Of a stretch of DNA of 64,000 nt, positions 1 through 9,800 are shown in pieces. A model generated the notes under the pieces. The model ran no database searches. It was not told the DNA's origin and worked only from the letters and a program-made list of their open reading frames with translations. The position numbers and the translations under genes were made by a program. The DNA comes from Dyadobacter sp. CY312 (GTDB taxonomy: Bacteria; Bacteroidota; Bacteroidia; Cytophagales; Spirosomataceae), in NCBI RefSeq assembly GCF_021390535.1, contig NZ_JAJUXG010000004.1, forward strand, positions 1 through 64,000. Reading direction: 5' to 3'. Numbering within the stretch: position 1 is the first letter of the stretch; every line of letters begins with the position of its first letter.

Positions 1-87
1 TTACATAATATAAATTAACTCTTACTGATCTCTTCTACTTCCAATATGACATGAAATTCAATGTTGATCATTGAATAACTCAAAGAT

Positions 88-160
88 CTTGTTGGTGGCT
101 ATTGGCCTGGACGGTGCGACGATTCGCCGAGACGCGAAGTCTTCACCTGTTTCCATTCCA
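88..160 (+). pseudogene. truncated 5S rRNA-like copy with a GC-rich insertion
   Basis: The segment from about 88 repeats the 5' start of the intact 5S gene that follows (TTGTTGGTGGCTATTGGCC at about 90-108 and again at 188-205). After the GGTG at about 112-115 a foreign stretch of about 25 bases interrupts it, then 5S-like sequence resumes (TTCACCTGTTTCC) and stops near 160. The 3' two thirds of a 5S gene are missing, so this is a dead or partial copy. It lies in what is probably the 23S-5S spacer, with the 23S gene upstream of the window. Confidence 0.6.
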
Positions 161-188
161 ATGTCACAAATAAACCAACGAAAATCTT

Positions 189-300
189 GTTGGTGGCTAT
201 TGGCCCGGTGTTCACCTCTTCCCATCCCGAACAGAGAAGTTAAGCCCGGAACCGCCGATGATACTTGGATCAAACCTGGTAAAGTAGGTAGCCGCCACAA
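189..300 (+). rRNA. rrf: 5S ribosomal RNA
   Basis: The sequence has the typical bacterial 5S landmarks: GTTCACCTCTTCCCATCCCGA, GAACAGAGAAGTTAAGC, a CCGATGATAC segment and CCTGGTAAAGTAGG. Helix I closes between TGGTGGC (191-197) and GCCGCCA (291-297) with one G-U pair. The length of about 111 nt is normal. A strong terminator follows at 311-340. It is presumably the last gene of an rRNA operon whose 16S and 23S genes lie before the window. The exact mature ends are estimates. Confidence 0.95.
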
Positions 301-310
301 TACTATAATC

Positions 311-340
311 AAAAGCCTCACAGAAATGTGAGGCTTTTTT
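311..340 (+). terminator. rho-independent terminator after 5S rRNA
   Basis: A perfect 12-bp stem, AAAAGCCTCACA paired with TGTGAGGCTTTT, closes a GAAA loop and runs into a T tract. It ends the rRNA transcript. Confidence 0.9.
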
Positions 341-345
341 GCGTT

Positions 346-659
346 TAAGCCGCGCCACGTAGGCCGGACCGCGCAGGTCGGGCCGCGCAGGCTATTGGCC
401 TGGATGTTCACCTCTTCCCAGGCTGCGCGCCCCGTCCCGGCTGCGCGCCGCGGAACAGAGAAGTTAAGCGGGGCTGCCCAAGCGCGGCTGGCCAAGCCGG
501 GGGCGCCAAGCTTGAACGCAAGTCCGGCCGGAACCGCCGATGGTACCGCGCCGCGCAGGCTTGGCCTGCGCGGCCCCGGTCAAACCTGGGCGGTCCGACC
601 TGGTAAAGTAGGGGGCACGCCTAGTGGCGGGACGCGCAGTCTAGTCGCCACAATACTAT
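346..659 (+). pseudogene. 5S rRNA-like sequence split by several GC-rich insertions
   Basis: Blocks identical or nearly identical to the intact 5S gene occur in the right order: 391-420, 453-469, 528-546, 580-589, 598-612 and 646-659. Between them are very GC-rich stretches of about 8 to 60 nt. Parts of the insertions are repeated or inverted: CCGCGCAGG at 369-377, 383-391 and 551-559, its reverse complement at 565-573, and GGCTGCGCGCC at 421-431 and 439-449. Small pieces of 5S (TCCCG, CTTGG) survive between paired insertions. The ACCTGG flanking the 590-597 insertion is duplicated. No helix I 5' strand is recognisable, so a normal 5S fold looks impossible. It keeps its own terminator and may still be transcribed. 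Confidence 0.7.
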
Positions 660-663
660 TACA

Positions 664-698
664 AAAAAATCCCATCTTCACAAGAGATGGGATTTTTT
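664..698 (+). terminator. rho-independent terminator after the split 5S-like copy
   Basis: AATCCCATCT pairs with AGATGGGATT around a short loop and is followed by TTTT. It sits 5 nt after the last 5S-like block, as expected if this copy was once a separate transcription end. Confidence 0.8.
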
Positions 699-974
699 GC
701 GTTTTTGGTCTATTGGATGTTGCTAACGCTATCATCTAGCTGCCTTTAAACTACCGTCATTACTATATCATATTGTAAGTTTACCGCCTTGGTCGGAAAG
801 TGGAATAAATACTTGTGCAAATTCATATTTTTTGAAGTATTTTATCATAAAATTCTAGATCACAAGGAATTACGCCATCCGAAAGATGGGCCTGTAAGGC
901 TTATACTTCCCGAAAGTCCACCAGACATAATCGGATTTATTGCTGATATTTGTAGACAATAAATATGGAAACTT
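699..974. other. intergenic region without a recognisable gene
   Basis: AT-rich sequence between the 5S terminator and the response regulator gene. I see no gene, RNA motif or repeat in it; it must contain the promoter of the gene at 975, but I cannot place it. Confidence 0.5.
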
Positions 975-1400
975 ATGTCACTGACGGGTCCGATAATTCT
1001 GATTGATGATGATTTAGATGATCAATTCGTGATCAAATCTATGCTTGAAGATCTTGCTCTCCCCAATCCGCTGCGCCTTTTTCAAAACGGTCAGGAGGGG
1101 CATCAATATTTATTGACTACTATAGAAACGCCGTTCCTGATACTGTGTGATGTAAATATGCCGGTAATGAATGGTTTGGAACTTCGCAAGGAGATAGATG
1201 CTGATCCATATCTGAAAAATAAGGCAATTCCTTTTGTGTTCCTGAGCACATCCGCTAATAAAGAGACAGTTGAAAATGCTTATAAAGGTACAATACAAGG
1301 CTATTTCAAGAAGCGTGAAAGGTATGACGACGGAAAAGAAAACCTGGCTATGATTATTAAGTACTGGAAATCTTGTCTGCATCCCAATAGTTTTAAATAG
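975..1400 (+). CDS. single-domain response regulator (CheY-like receiver)
   Basis: A 141-residue protein consisting of a receiver domain only. The acidic pocket is the DDD at residues 11-13, the phosphoacceptor is Asp59 in LCDVNMPVMNG, the conserved Ser is Ser91 (FLSTSAN) and the Lys is Lys112 or Lys113 (GYFKK). There is no output domain, so it probably relays phosphate or acts by protein-protein contact, as in the stand-alone receivers common in Bacteroidota. No histidine kinase is next to it, so its partner is unknown. The ATG at 975 gives the usual receiver start. It is a cytoplasmic signalling protein. Confidence 0.9.
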   Translation: MSLTGPIILIDDDLDDQFVIKSMLEDLALPNPLRLFQNGQEGHQYLLTTIETPFLILCDVNMPVMNGLELRKEIDADPYLKNKAIPFVFLSTSANKETVENAYKGTIQGYFKKRERYDDGKENLAMIIKYWKSCLHPNSFK

Positions 1401-1527
1401 CTGTGCTACTTGTGGGTTCATCCCTGATTGTTCTGTGAACGGCTTTTGTATCTGGCCGAAAAATGATCGCAACCTTTTCCGTACAGAGGTATAGTTACCG
1501 GTAACGGATTCTTATGTAGAAAGTACC

Positions 1528-2439
1528 TCAGTCAGTGGTGCCAGAGTGTTTTGCCTGACTTAAATTCTGTTTCCGAAAATGATACAGAAGTATCACAGAA
1601 AGTGCGAAAGAGATGATAAATGACATGCTGCTGTCAGTAATGACTTCGAGGTTTTTGTATGATGAGGGCCATTTTTGTTTTGTAAATGCAGTGAGTACGA
1701 AAAATGAGTTGTTAATAACGTGGGCTAAAATGGGCATCCAAATGTTGCCAGACCATAAAAAGAGATAGCCGAATAATGCCCCTAAAAGCAAACGGGGAAA
1801 AAAGCCGTAAAACTGGAAATGAATCAGACTGAAAACCGTTGCGGCAACCCAAATGCTTTTAACGGGAGTCAACCCCCAGTCATTTAGTTTTGTCTGAAGC
1901 ACGCCACGGAAAAAAACTTCCTCTCCAACCGGACCAATGATGCCGAACACAAGCATGGCAACCAGTAGTTTGGAGCGTGATTCCATCTGCAAAAGGCCTT
2001 GCGTCAGTGAAATTTTCTCCTGTTCCTTAGCGCGCATCCAGTCTTCAACTGCTTTAAAAGCATCAGGGAGCTGTATATTTTGGTTCCAATCAATGATTTG
2101 GTGATTAACAGAGATCAAAGCAAACGCCACCACTATTGTTATCCATGCAGATGAAACCCGGCTTAGCTGCAATCGGGAAAAGCCTTTTCTTGTCTTATTT
2201 TCGAAAATGCGCCAAAAAACAATCGCAGGAATTAAAAAAGTGAAAGCATGTCCGAGTCCTTGTACCAACATGCTGAGATACCAATGCTCTACTTCTTTCG
2301 GAGGAAACTGCTGATTGATGTCATTGACCAAAGGTGTAAGCTCAAAAAAATGAGCAATAAGTAAACTAATGCCAATGCCAAGGGCCATGCTTATTAGTAA
2401 AGTTCCTAATAGGAGCAACACCGAACTACTTTTTTGCAT
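1528..2439 (-). CDS. CPBP family intramembrane metalloprotease
   Basis: A polytopic membrane protein of 303 residues from the ATG at 2439; a TTG at 2463 would add eight residues, but I prefer ATG. The CPBP (Abi/CAAX protease) motifs are present: GPVGEEVFFRG around residue 170, HFQFYGF about 40 residues later and HVINNS near the C terminus, giving the two Glu and the His/Asn residues of the active site. Family members include eukaryotic CAAX prenyl proteases and bacterial proteins of mostly unknown substrate, some acting in bacteriocin immunity. It stands alone on the minus strand, so context gives no substrate. Confidence 0.88.
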   Translation of the reverse strand: MQKSSSVLLLLGTLLISMALGIGISLLIAHFFELTPLVNDINQQFPPKEVEHWYLSMLVQGLGHAFTFLIPAIVFWRIFENKTRKGFSRLQLSRVSSAWITIVVAFALISVNHQIIDWNQNIQLPDAFKAVEDWMRAKEQEKISLTQGLLQMESRSKLLVAMLVFGIIGPVGEEVFFRGVLQTKLNDWGLTPVKSIWVAATVFSLIHFQFYGFFPRLLLGALFGYLFLWSGNIWMPILAHVINNSFFVLTAFTKQKWPSSYKNLEVITDSSMSFIISFALSVILLYHFRKQNLSQAKHSGTTD

Positions 2440-2463
2440 CAGGAAGGTTATCGGAAAGTGCAA

Positions 2464-2933
2464 GAAAAGATTTCATTTGCCACAAAAGTCGCAATTTTGC
2501 GGGCAAAGTCAATTGGCAGAATGCGCTATTCCCGATCCGCTACATCAGATGGTTTTAATTCAGACTTTACATTAAAGAAATGCAAGACGGACGAGACTTA
2601 ATATATCCAGTGACACGGTAGCCAGTCGGATCCAAAATCTGGAATGTTTTTTCTTTTCCATATTTGTAGTAATTTTTTCTGAAAAATATACAATAAACAC
2701 TGTGCCACAAAGAGATATATGACGAGTGGTATACAGATCATTCTGCTGACTTGGTGTTTTACGATACAATTGGGAAGTCTTTTAGAAGCGCAGCAGAAGT
2801 AGCAATTATATACGCAAATAAGATCAATGGTGGATTAAGTTGATGTATTGGCTGTGATTAATTGTAATTAATTGCTGATTATTGCATTTCGAAATTTAAA
2901 CCTCTTCCTGCCGAATTTTAACCAGTTTTAGAA
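2464..2933. other. intergenic region, no gene supported
   Basis: About 470 bases between the divergent CPBP protease and alcohol dehydrogenase genes, holding their promoters. The only open frame of note (2572-2769, minus) has weak coding signs. The 100 bases before the dehydrogenase are AT-rich. Confidence 0.5.
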
Positions 2934-3977
2934 ATGATAAAAACAAAATCATACGCTGCCCAGAGCCCTAACGAAAACCTGGCACCCTGGACGTTTGAGC
3001 GCAGGGAAGTTGGCTCGCACGACGTTCAGTTTGATATTTTATACTGCGGTGTATGCCATTCGGACCTGCATCAGGTCAATAACGACTGGTTTCCGGGCAT
3101 ATTTCCGATGGTACCAGGACATGAAATCGTTGGCCGTGTGGTCAGAGTTGGCGATCATGTAAAGAAATTCAAAGTGGGTGACCTTGCAGGAACGGGCTGC
3201 ATGGTTGATTCGTGCCAGGAGTGCGAAAATTGCAAAAAAGATCTGGAACAGTATTGTCTGGAAGGCAATACCCAAACTTACAACGGCCTGGAACGTGATG
3301 GAAAAACACCGACTTATGGAGGCTATTCGAACACGATTGTGGTCCGGGAGGAATTTGTACTGCATGTTTCAGAGAAACTGGATCTTGCTGCGGTATCGCC
3401 CTTGTTGTGCGCAGGTATTACCACCTACTCGCCCCTCAGACATTGGAAAGTAGGGAAGGGGCATAAGCTGGCGGTTCTGGGTCTTGGCGGCTTGGGCCAC
3501 ATGGGTGTTAAATTTGGTGTAGCTTTTGGTGCGGAAGTAACTGTATTAAGTACGTCACCCAAAAAAGAAGAAGATGCTAAAAGACTGGGTGCACATCATT
3601 TTGTTGTTACAAGCGATGAAGCGCAGGTAAAGGCAGCTTTGGGGACATTTGACTTTATTCTGGATACCGTTTCTGCCGAACATGACTTCAATATGTACCT
3701 TTCATTGTTGCGGACAGACGGCACGATGATCTGTGTAGGCGTCCCTCCCAAACCGGCCGAAATAGCGGCATTTAGTTTACTAGGCGGAAGAAAAAGTATT
3801 GCGGGTTCAGGCATAGGCGGTATTGCGGAGACGCAGGAAATGCTTGATTTCTGTGCTGAACACAACATCGTTTCTGACATTGAACTCATTGACATCAAGG
3901 ATATTCAGACAGCCTATCAGCGAATGGAAAAAGGTGATGTTCGTTACAGGTTTGTGATCGATATGGCAACCTTATAA
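2934..3977 (+). CDS. NAD(P)-dependent zinc alcohol dehydrogenase
   Basis: A 347-residue medium-chain dehydrogenase of the cinnamyl alcohol dehydrogenase/YahK type. Catalytic zinc ligands are Cys41 (CGVCHSD), His63 and Glu64 (PGHE). Structural zinc is held by Cys94, Cys97, Cys100 and Cys108. The Rossmann motif GLGGLGHMG lies in the middle. It should reduce aldehydes to alcohols, or the reverse, with NADPH likely; the substrate cannot be read. It is cytoplasmic and monocistronic, with a terminator at 4069-4107. The length is typical for the family. Confidence 0.93.
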   Translation: MIKTKSYAAQSPNENLAPWTFERREVGSHDVQFDILYCGVCHSDLHQVNNDWFPGIFPMVPGHEIVGRVVRVGDHVKKFKVGDLAGTGCMVDSCQECENCKKDLEQYCLEGNTQTYNGLERDGKTPTYGGYSNTIVVREEFVLHVSEKLDLAAVSPLLCAGITTYSPLRHWKVGKGHKLAVLGLGGLGHMGVKFGVAFGAEVTVLSTSPKKEEDAKRLGAHHFVVTSDEAQVKAALGTFDFILDTVSAEHDFNMYLSLLRTDGTMICVGVPPKPAEIAAFSLLGGRKSIAGSGIGGIAETQEMLDFCAEHNIVSDIELIDIKDIQTAYQRMEKGDVRYRFVIDMATL

Positions 3978-4068
3978 TTGCTGATTTAACAGTAAAGGCT
4001 TGTCTGATTAGCATGTATATCGGTGGGGTTTTGTGTGAATTGTTTCGCACCAGCTAGGCTGTTCAATA

Positions 4069-4107
4069 AAGCATTATTGGAGATAGTCCGTCTTCAATAA
4101 TGCTTTT
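4069..4107 (+). terminator. rho-independent terminator after alcohol dehydrogenase
   Basis: AGCATTATTG pairs with CAATAATGCT, followed by TTT. It lies about 90 nt after the dehydrogenase stop codon. Confidence 0.8.
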
Positions 4108-4228
4108 CTGACATTCATATGTCGTACTGGCTTATTTGATGTTTCGTAGAGTTATACCAGTCAAATGAGGTGCCGTACGTATATCGAGCGATCAGCTCTG
4201 AATCGGTTTTTTAACATATGCATCCGGA

Positions 4229-5035
4229 ATGGATTTTAGTTCTTTTAGTACAGATTATCCTCTGATCTTACTCTTATCGTTGAGTACGCTTGCTTTCATT
4301 GCGGGATTTATCGATGCCGTAGTAGGAGGTGGCGGCCTGATCCAAATACCTGCGTTGCTTATCGCATTTCCGGATAAGGCTGTGGCTACGCTTTTTGGCA
4401 CAAATAAAATCGCCGCCATTTCCGGAACATCCGTGGCGGCATATCAGTATAGCAAACGCATCAAATTTGATTACCGGCTCCTCATTGCCGTAAGTGTGAC
4501 GGCTTTTGTAGCATCGTTTTTAGGGGCGAAAGCGGTAAGTATGGTAAGGGCGGATATACTCAGACCCATTATCCTTGTTATCCTGATCTTTATGTTAGTT
4601 TATGTGTATACTAACAAAAATCTGGGAGCGGTTCAAGCCAGAATTTTACCGTTCGCGAGGCAGTTGCTGCTTGGGTCGCTGATAGGTTTGGTGGTTGGTT
4701 TCTACGATGGCTTTTTTGGACCGGGAACTGGTAGCTTTCTTATCCTGGGGTTTGTTGTTTTGCTCAGATTTGATTTTTTAACCGCTTCGGGTTATGCAAA
4801 ACTGATTAACTGTGTTACAAACATCTCTGCGTTATCGGTTTTTATCCGGCATGGCAATTTCCTTTTGGGGATTGGCTTGATGATGGCGGCCTTTAACATT
4901 GCCGGCAACATCATCGGTAGCAGAATGGCCTTGCGGCAAGGAAATGGATTTGTCCGAAAGATATTTCTGGTCGTTGTTTCACTGATGATCCTGAGGTATG
5001 GTTATGATGTTTTTACAGGTTATTATACTTTTTAG
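4229..5035 (+). CDS. TSUP family permease (sulfite exporter TauE/SafE type)
   Basis: A 268-residue membrane protein with about eight hydrophobic segments in two similar halves, as in the TSUP family. The N-terminal half has the signature AGFIDAVVGGGGLIQIPAL followed by GTNKIAAISGT; the C-terminal half has the matching GFYDGFFGPGTGSF and ASGYAKLINCVTNI. Relatives move sulfite, sulfoacetate or other organic anions across the inner membrane. The substrate is not visible here and no sulfur metabolism genes are adjacent. The ATG at 4229 gives a short cytoplasmic N terminus before the first membrane segment. Confidence 0.9.
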   Translation: MDFSSFSTDYPLILLLSLSTLAFIAGFIDAVVGGGGLIQIPALLIAFPDKAVATLFGTNKIAAISGTSVAAYQYSKRIKFDYRLLIAVSVTAFVASFLGAKAVSMVRADILRPIILVILIFMLVYVYTNKNLGAVQARILPFARQLLLGSLIGLVVGFYDGFFGPGTGSFLILGFVVLLRFDFLTASGYAKLINCVTNISALSVFIRHGNFLLGIGLMMAAFNIAGNIIGSRMALRQGNGFVRKIFLVVVSLMILRYGYDVFTGYYTF

Positions 5036-5155
5036 ATCGGCAGTATTACACATTTGCAGGCCTTTAAGGTGTAATAACTACAATGGCCTTGCTGATAACG
5101 AGATTGCCACACCGGAGAGAACCTGGTTGTCCTTTCTATCTCACACTACAAAACA

Positions 5156-5192
5156 AAACAGGGATCTCAGCATTGGTCTGACATCCCTGTTT
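5156..5192. terminator. bidirectional terminator between permease and susD
   Basis: AAACAGGGAT pairs with ATCCCTGTTT around a loop of about 17 nt. It lies between the convergent ends of the permease (plus) and SusD (minus) genes, and has A/T tracts on both sides. Confidence 0.8.
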
Positions 5193-5212
5193 CAATCAAA
5201 TTCGCATTAAAA

Positions 5213-6805
5213 TTAATAACCCGGATTCTGTGTTAAACCCCAGGTCTGTACTTCGTTCAGAGGAATTGGAAGCACAGGAACAGGATTCACACTTCCAGGA
5301 AACGAGTGTTGCTGAGCACGTGTTCTGATATCGCCCGAAAGTGAGTTCATATAAGTCCCTGTACGCACCTGATCCCAGAAACGGAGCTGCTCCATGCCAA
5401 GCTCCACGCGCCGTTCGTGCATGATCGCCTGTTTGAGCGCTGCACCAGTAACGGTCGTTGCAACGTCTGGCAGTGCTGTTGCCGGGATGTTGGTTGGGGC
5501 GTAAGTCATCGTTCCCAAAATAGAGCCCAGCGGCTGGGTAGAGGCTTTTGCTCTTCTGCGGATTGTGTTCAATGCTGTGCGTGCTTCGGCCTCGTTTCCT
5601 AGTTCAGCAGCTGCTTCTGCTCTCATCAACAGGATTTCAGCATAACGCATTTTGCGGATATTCTGTCCAGAAGCCGAAGCCTGTGCAGGCTGAACAATCG
5701 CGGCTTTACGGTTCAAAAATCCGGTCATGTTTTCGTCAGGAAAACTCACAACCTGTCTTACTCCGAACAAAATGTATCCGTTTCCATACAAGGTCATTGC
5801 CTTACGCGGATCGTTTTCTTCAAATTCTTCCGCCAGATCGGTGGTAGGATTGTTGAAGCCCCATCCCCATGTTGCGCGGTTGTTTTGAATGACATTGTTG
5901 GTCGTGCCGGTTTTAATTGGTCCCCAGGTTTGCCCTGATTCCGCTACCTGAATCTCGAAAAGTGACTCTGTGTTGTTTTCGCTAACCTCGTCAAAAATGG
6001 TGGCATAGTTAACGGTAAGTCCATATTGTCCCGACTGCGCAAGAGCAGTCGTCAGGTCAAATACCTCCTGCCAGGTGTGGTTGTTACCATTGTCTGTGCC
6101 AAGCTGATACATGATGGCACGGGCCAGATATCCGCGCGCTGCACCTTTGGTTGCACGTCCGAGGTCAGAAGTTGCATACCCGTTTTTCTCAGGAAGCAAT
6201 GCAATGGCTTGGCGCAAATCAGCCTCTACAAATGCATAAGTTTCTGAAATTGAAGACCGCGCGGTGGTAGAATATTCAGTGGTTTTTACAGGCTCCGAAA
6301 ATAAAGGCATACCACCAAAAAGACGTACAAGATAAAAGTAGTAGTAGGCACGCAGGAAGTGCGCTTCACCCTTAATACGGTTTTTCAGCGTTTCACTGAT
6401 CGGCGCATTTTCGATATTCTGCAATACCCAGTTGGAGCGGTAGATCCCGATCCATTGATTACCCCAAACGCCGCTTATTGGTCCATTGACCGGTAAAGCG
6501 CGCCATTCTTTCAGGTGTTGAATATCAATAAAATCACTGGCCGTACTGCCTTTTTCGGCATCGTCTGACAACACATCACCAAACATCCACTCGTAGTTAT
6601 GAGGCAGGTAATTGCCTAATCCGTCATTTCCTTCGTCATAAGATGCTGCATCGTAGACGGCATTAATGGCTAGTATGGTGTTGGTAGAATCCGAAAAGTA
6701 ATTCGTATCCGTTTCACGACCGAGCGGCTCTTTCTCCAAAAAATCACTGCATCCCTGAGCAAGCATACCTGCTATTACAAGGCTTAATAAGCTATATTTT
6801 TTCAT
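5213..6805 (-). CDS. SusD/RagB family outer-membrane lipoprotein
   Basis: A 530-residue surface lipoprotein from the ATG at 6805 (MKKYSLLSL); an upstream TTG is less likely. The lipobox is LAQGCSDF, so Cys is lipidated and the protein is anchored in the outer membrane. SusD signs include EKEPLGRETDTNYF near the N terminus, a helical TPR-like middle (RAYYYFYLVRLFGGMPL) and the C-terminal motif MRYAEILLMRAEAAAELG with RRVELGMEQLRFWDQVRTG. It caps the SusC channel encoded just upstream in the same operon and binds a glycan or other large nutrient. The ligand is unknown because no enzymes accompany it. Confidence 0.95.
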   Translation of the reverse strand: MKKYSLLSLVIAGMLAQGCSDFLEKEPLGRETDTNYFSDSTNTILAINAVYDAASYDEGNDGLGNYLPHNYEWMFGDVLSDDAEKGSTASDFIDIQHLKEWRALPVNGPISGVWGNQWIGIYRSNWVLQNIENAPISETLKNRIKGEAHFLRAYYYFYLVRLFGGMPLFSEPVKTTEYSTTARSSISETYAFVEADLRQAIALLPEKNGYATSDLGRATKGAARGYLARAIMYQLGTDNGNNHTWQEVFDLTTALAQSGQYGLTVNYATIFDEVSENNTESLFEIQVAESGQTWGPIKTGTTNNVIQNNRATWGWGFNNPTTDLAEEFEENDPRKAMTLYGNGYILFGVRQVVSFPDENMTGFLNRKAAIVQPAQASASGQNIRKMRYAEILLMRAEAAAELGNEAEARTALNTIRRRAKASTQPLGSILGTMTYAPTNIPATALPDVATTVTGAALKQAIMHERRVELGMEQLRFWDQVRTGTYMNSLSGDIRTRAQQHSFPGSVNPVPVLPIPLNEVQTWGLTQNPGY

Positions 6806-6843
6806 TTTTATCAATACAATTAAATTCTAAATGAACCCTGTCC

Positions 6844-9800
6844 TTAAAAGTTTACGCTCAATCCGATCCGGGCTACGCGTGGTTGCGGATATGCACCACG
6901 GTCCACTCCGAAGTTCAGCGGATTGCCATCAAACTCACCAATTTCCGGATCCATTCCTTTGTATTTGGTAAAGGTCAGCAGGTTGTCGGCTGCCACGTAC
7001 ACACGCAGGTTGCTCATCCCGATTTTGCCGGTTACGGTTGCAGGCAATGTATAGCCCAATGTCAGGTTGCGAAGGCGCATGTAGCTTCCGTTGCTCACAA
7101 AACGGTCGCTGAACTGATCGTTGTTGTTCGGATTAAGCTGCGTCATTCTTGGCTGATCCGTATCTGTGTTTTCGGGAGTCCAGCGGTCAAATCGTTCGGC
7201 TACGGAGTTGAACATCCCGTTGGCATTGTTCATCCAGTGTCCCAATCCGTTCACGAGCTCAACGCCGGTAACTCCCTGCAGGAAGAAACTCAGGTCAAAA
7301 CCTTTGTAACCCAGGTTCGCGTTGAAACCAAAAGAAAGATTTGGAGTAGCACTTCCAAGATATGTCCGGTCATCGTTGTCGATCACACCGTCGTTGTTCA
7401 GGTCAACAAACTTCACGTCACCAACTTTAGCATTTGGCTGTATGGCAACACCTTCTCTTGTGTAAGCGTCCAGATCAGCCTGTGTTCTGAAAATACCGTT
7501 TGTTTTAAGTCCGTAATAATAAGCGATTTCACGGCCCACTTCTGTACGGGTAGTCTGCCCAAACCCGTTAATGTCACCACCTGCAATAGGTTCTCCGCCT
7601 CCGAGGTCGGTCACATTGTTCAGGATCTTGCTGCCATTGATGCCGATCTCATAGTTGAAATCCCTGATCGAATTTCTGTATGTCAAAGCAAGTTCTATAC
7701 CCTTGTTGCTCATGCTTCCGGCGTTTACATACGGAGGGCCTACACCTGCAAATACCGGAATAGGGACGCGGACGATCATATCCGATGTATTTTTAATAAA
7801 ATAATCAGCAGTTAAAGAAAGACTGTTTCCGAAAAATCCTGCATCAATACCAAAGTTGGAGCTCGTCGTTGTTTCCCATTTCAGGTTCGGGTTACTCGCT
7901 ACAGTAGGGGCGAAGCCTTGCACAGCGGTGTTGCCAAAAACGTACATGTTGTTACCCGAAACGGTGGTTACATAACCATAATTGGCAGCACTGTTCTGAT
8001 TACCAACCTGTCCCCAGCCTGCACGCAGTTTCAACTGGCTTATGGCAGGAATTGATTTGATAAAGGATTCCTCTGCGAGGTTGTAACCCACAGCGAATGA
8101 CGGGAAGGTTCCCCAACGGTTGTCAGCAAGGAACCTGGAAGAACCATCGCGGCGTAAGGTTGCTGTCAGCAATAGCTTTTCGTTAAAATTGTAGTTCAAA
8201 CGACCAAAGAAGGATTGTAACGACTCGTCAGACTGACCCGTTTCCAGTAAGTAATCTGTGCTTTTTGTTGCCGACAAATACCATTGTGACTGATCGTTGG
8301 GTACATCCAAAACCGTCAGCCTCATATCACTGAAAGTAGTCCGCTGATTTTCGATACCAGCCATTGCCGTAAAGTTGTGTTTACCTATTTCCTTCGTGTA
8401 AGTCAGGTAATTGGTCCAAACCCAGCCTAAGGTTTCTCCTCTGCCTTCACGCAGACTGCTTTGCTGGCGCTGGTCGTCATTGGCAAGAAAATATTGAGGT
8501 AAATAGCGCTTGTCCTGTGCATTCAGCCAGTTTACACCAAATTGGGTGCGGAAACTCAATCCTTTTGCAATCTTGGCATCTGCGAAGAAATTCGCGTTGA
8601 TTAGTTTCTGATATACCTTGTTGTTTTTGTAATCGTCCACAATGCGTGCAGGATTGGCGGCATTACCCTCAGCCACAGGACGTCTGCCCCAGAAATTGGT
8701 CGCCGGGTCCCAGGCTTTAGCCAGCGGAGAAACGGAAAGCGCGCTGGTAAGGATCCCACCGTATTGATCCCCGAAATACTGTGTTTTGTCCGTATCGGCG
8801 TAAGCAGCAGAAATTCCCGCATCCAGCCATTTTGTTACGTAAAAATCATTGTTGAAACGCAGGAAAAGCTTTTTTACAGGCGAGTTTTTTACAATTCCTT
8901 CCTGATCAAAATACGTTCCCGTGAGGCTGTAACGGTGTTTTTCATTGCCACCCATTACGTTCAGACTGTAATTTTGCATAATACCTGTCTGCATTACCTC
9001 ATCCTGCCAGTTGGTGCCCGGATCAGTGCTGTGACGGAAAGCATTCAGTGTTTGATAAAGCGCTCCGTCAGGAGGAAGTACCGTGCCATCGTTTGTATAT
9101 GATTCCAGTCTCAATGTAGCATACTGGCTCGCGTTGAGCATATCCACTTTGTTGCCGGCTTTCTGTACACCCGCGTAAGCATCGAATGAAATTTTCGGTG
9201 CGCCACTTTTTCCTCTTTTTGTTGAGATCAAAATAACGCCGTTTGCACCGCGTGAACCGTAAATTGCGGTTGCAGATGCATCTTTCAAAATTTCCATGGA
9301 GGCAATGTCGCCGGGAGCCAGAAAGCTGATGTCATTGGTCTGAAAACCATCTACCACATACAGCGGATCGCTGTTGTTGATCGTACCTACACCACGGATC
9401 CGCACCCGTACAGGAGCACCTGGCTCGCCCGACTGACTTACAATATTGACACCCGGAACACGGCCCTGAATTCCCTGCAACGGGTTGACGGTAGCGATCT
9501 TGGTGATCTGCTCAGCCTTCACCGATGCTACCGCACCAGTAATGTCGCTTTTTCTGGTAGTTCCATAACCTACCACCACCACTTCATCCAGTGCTTTTGT
9601 ATCTTGTTTTAACGTAACCTGAAGAGAGGTTTGCGATCCGGGTACAATTTCCTGTGCGTTGTAGCCGACAAAGGAAAAAACGAGTGTTACCTCATCGTTT
9701 GGAATGGACAACGAAAATCGTCCTTCCACATCGGTGGAAGTACCGGATGTGGTTCCTTTGATTGCGATGTTGACCCCCGGCAGAGCCCCGCCAGTTTCAT

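Noticed and set aside
58..739. Open frames on both strands across the 5S region
   Set aside because: They lie over 5S-like sequence and its GC-rich inserts; composition and context explain the lack of stops.
2572..2769. 65-codon open frame on the minus strand
   Set aside because: No recognisable family, uneven composition and no clear start signal; the last 29 codons (MEKKKHSRFWIRL) could be a tiny basic protein, but I cannot support it.
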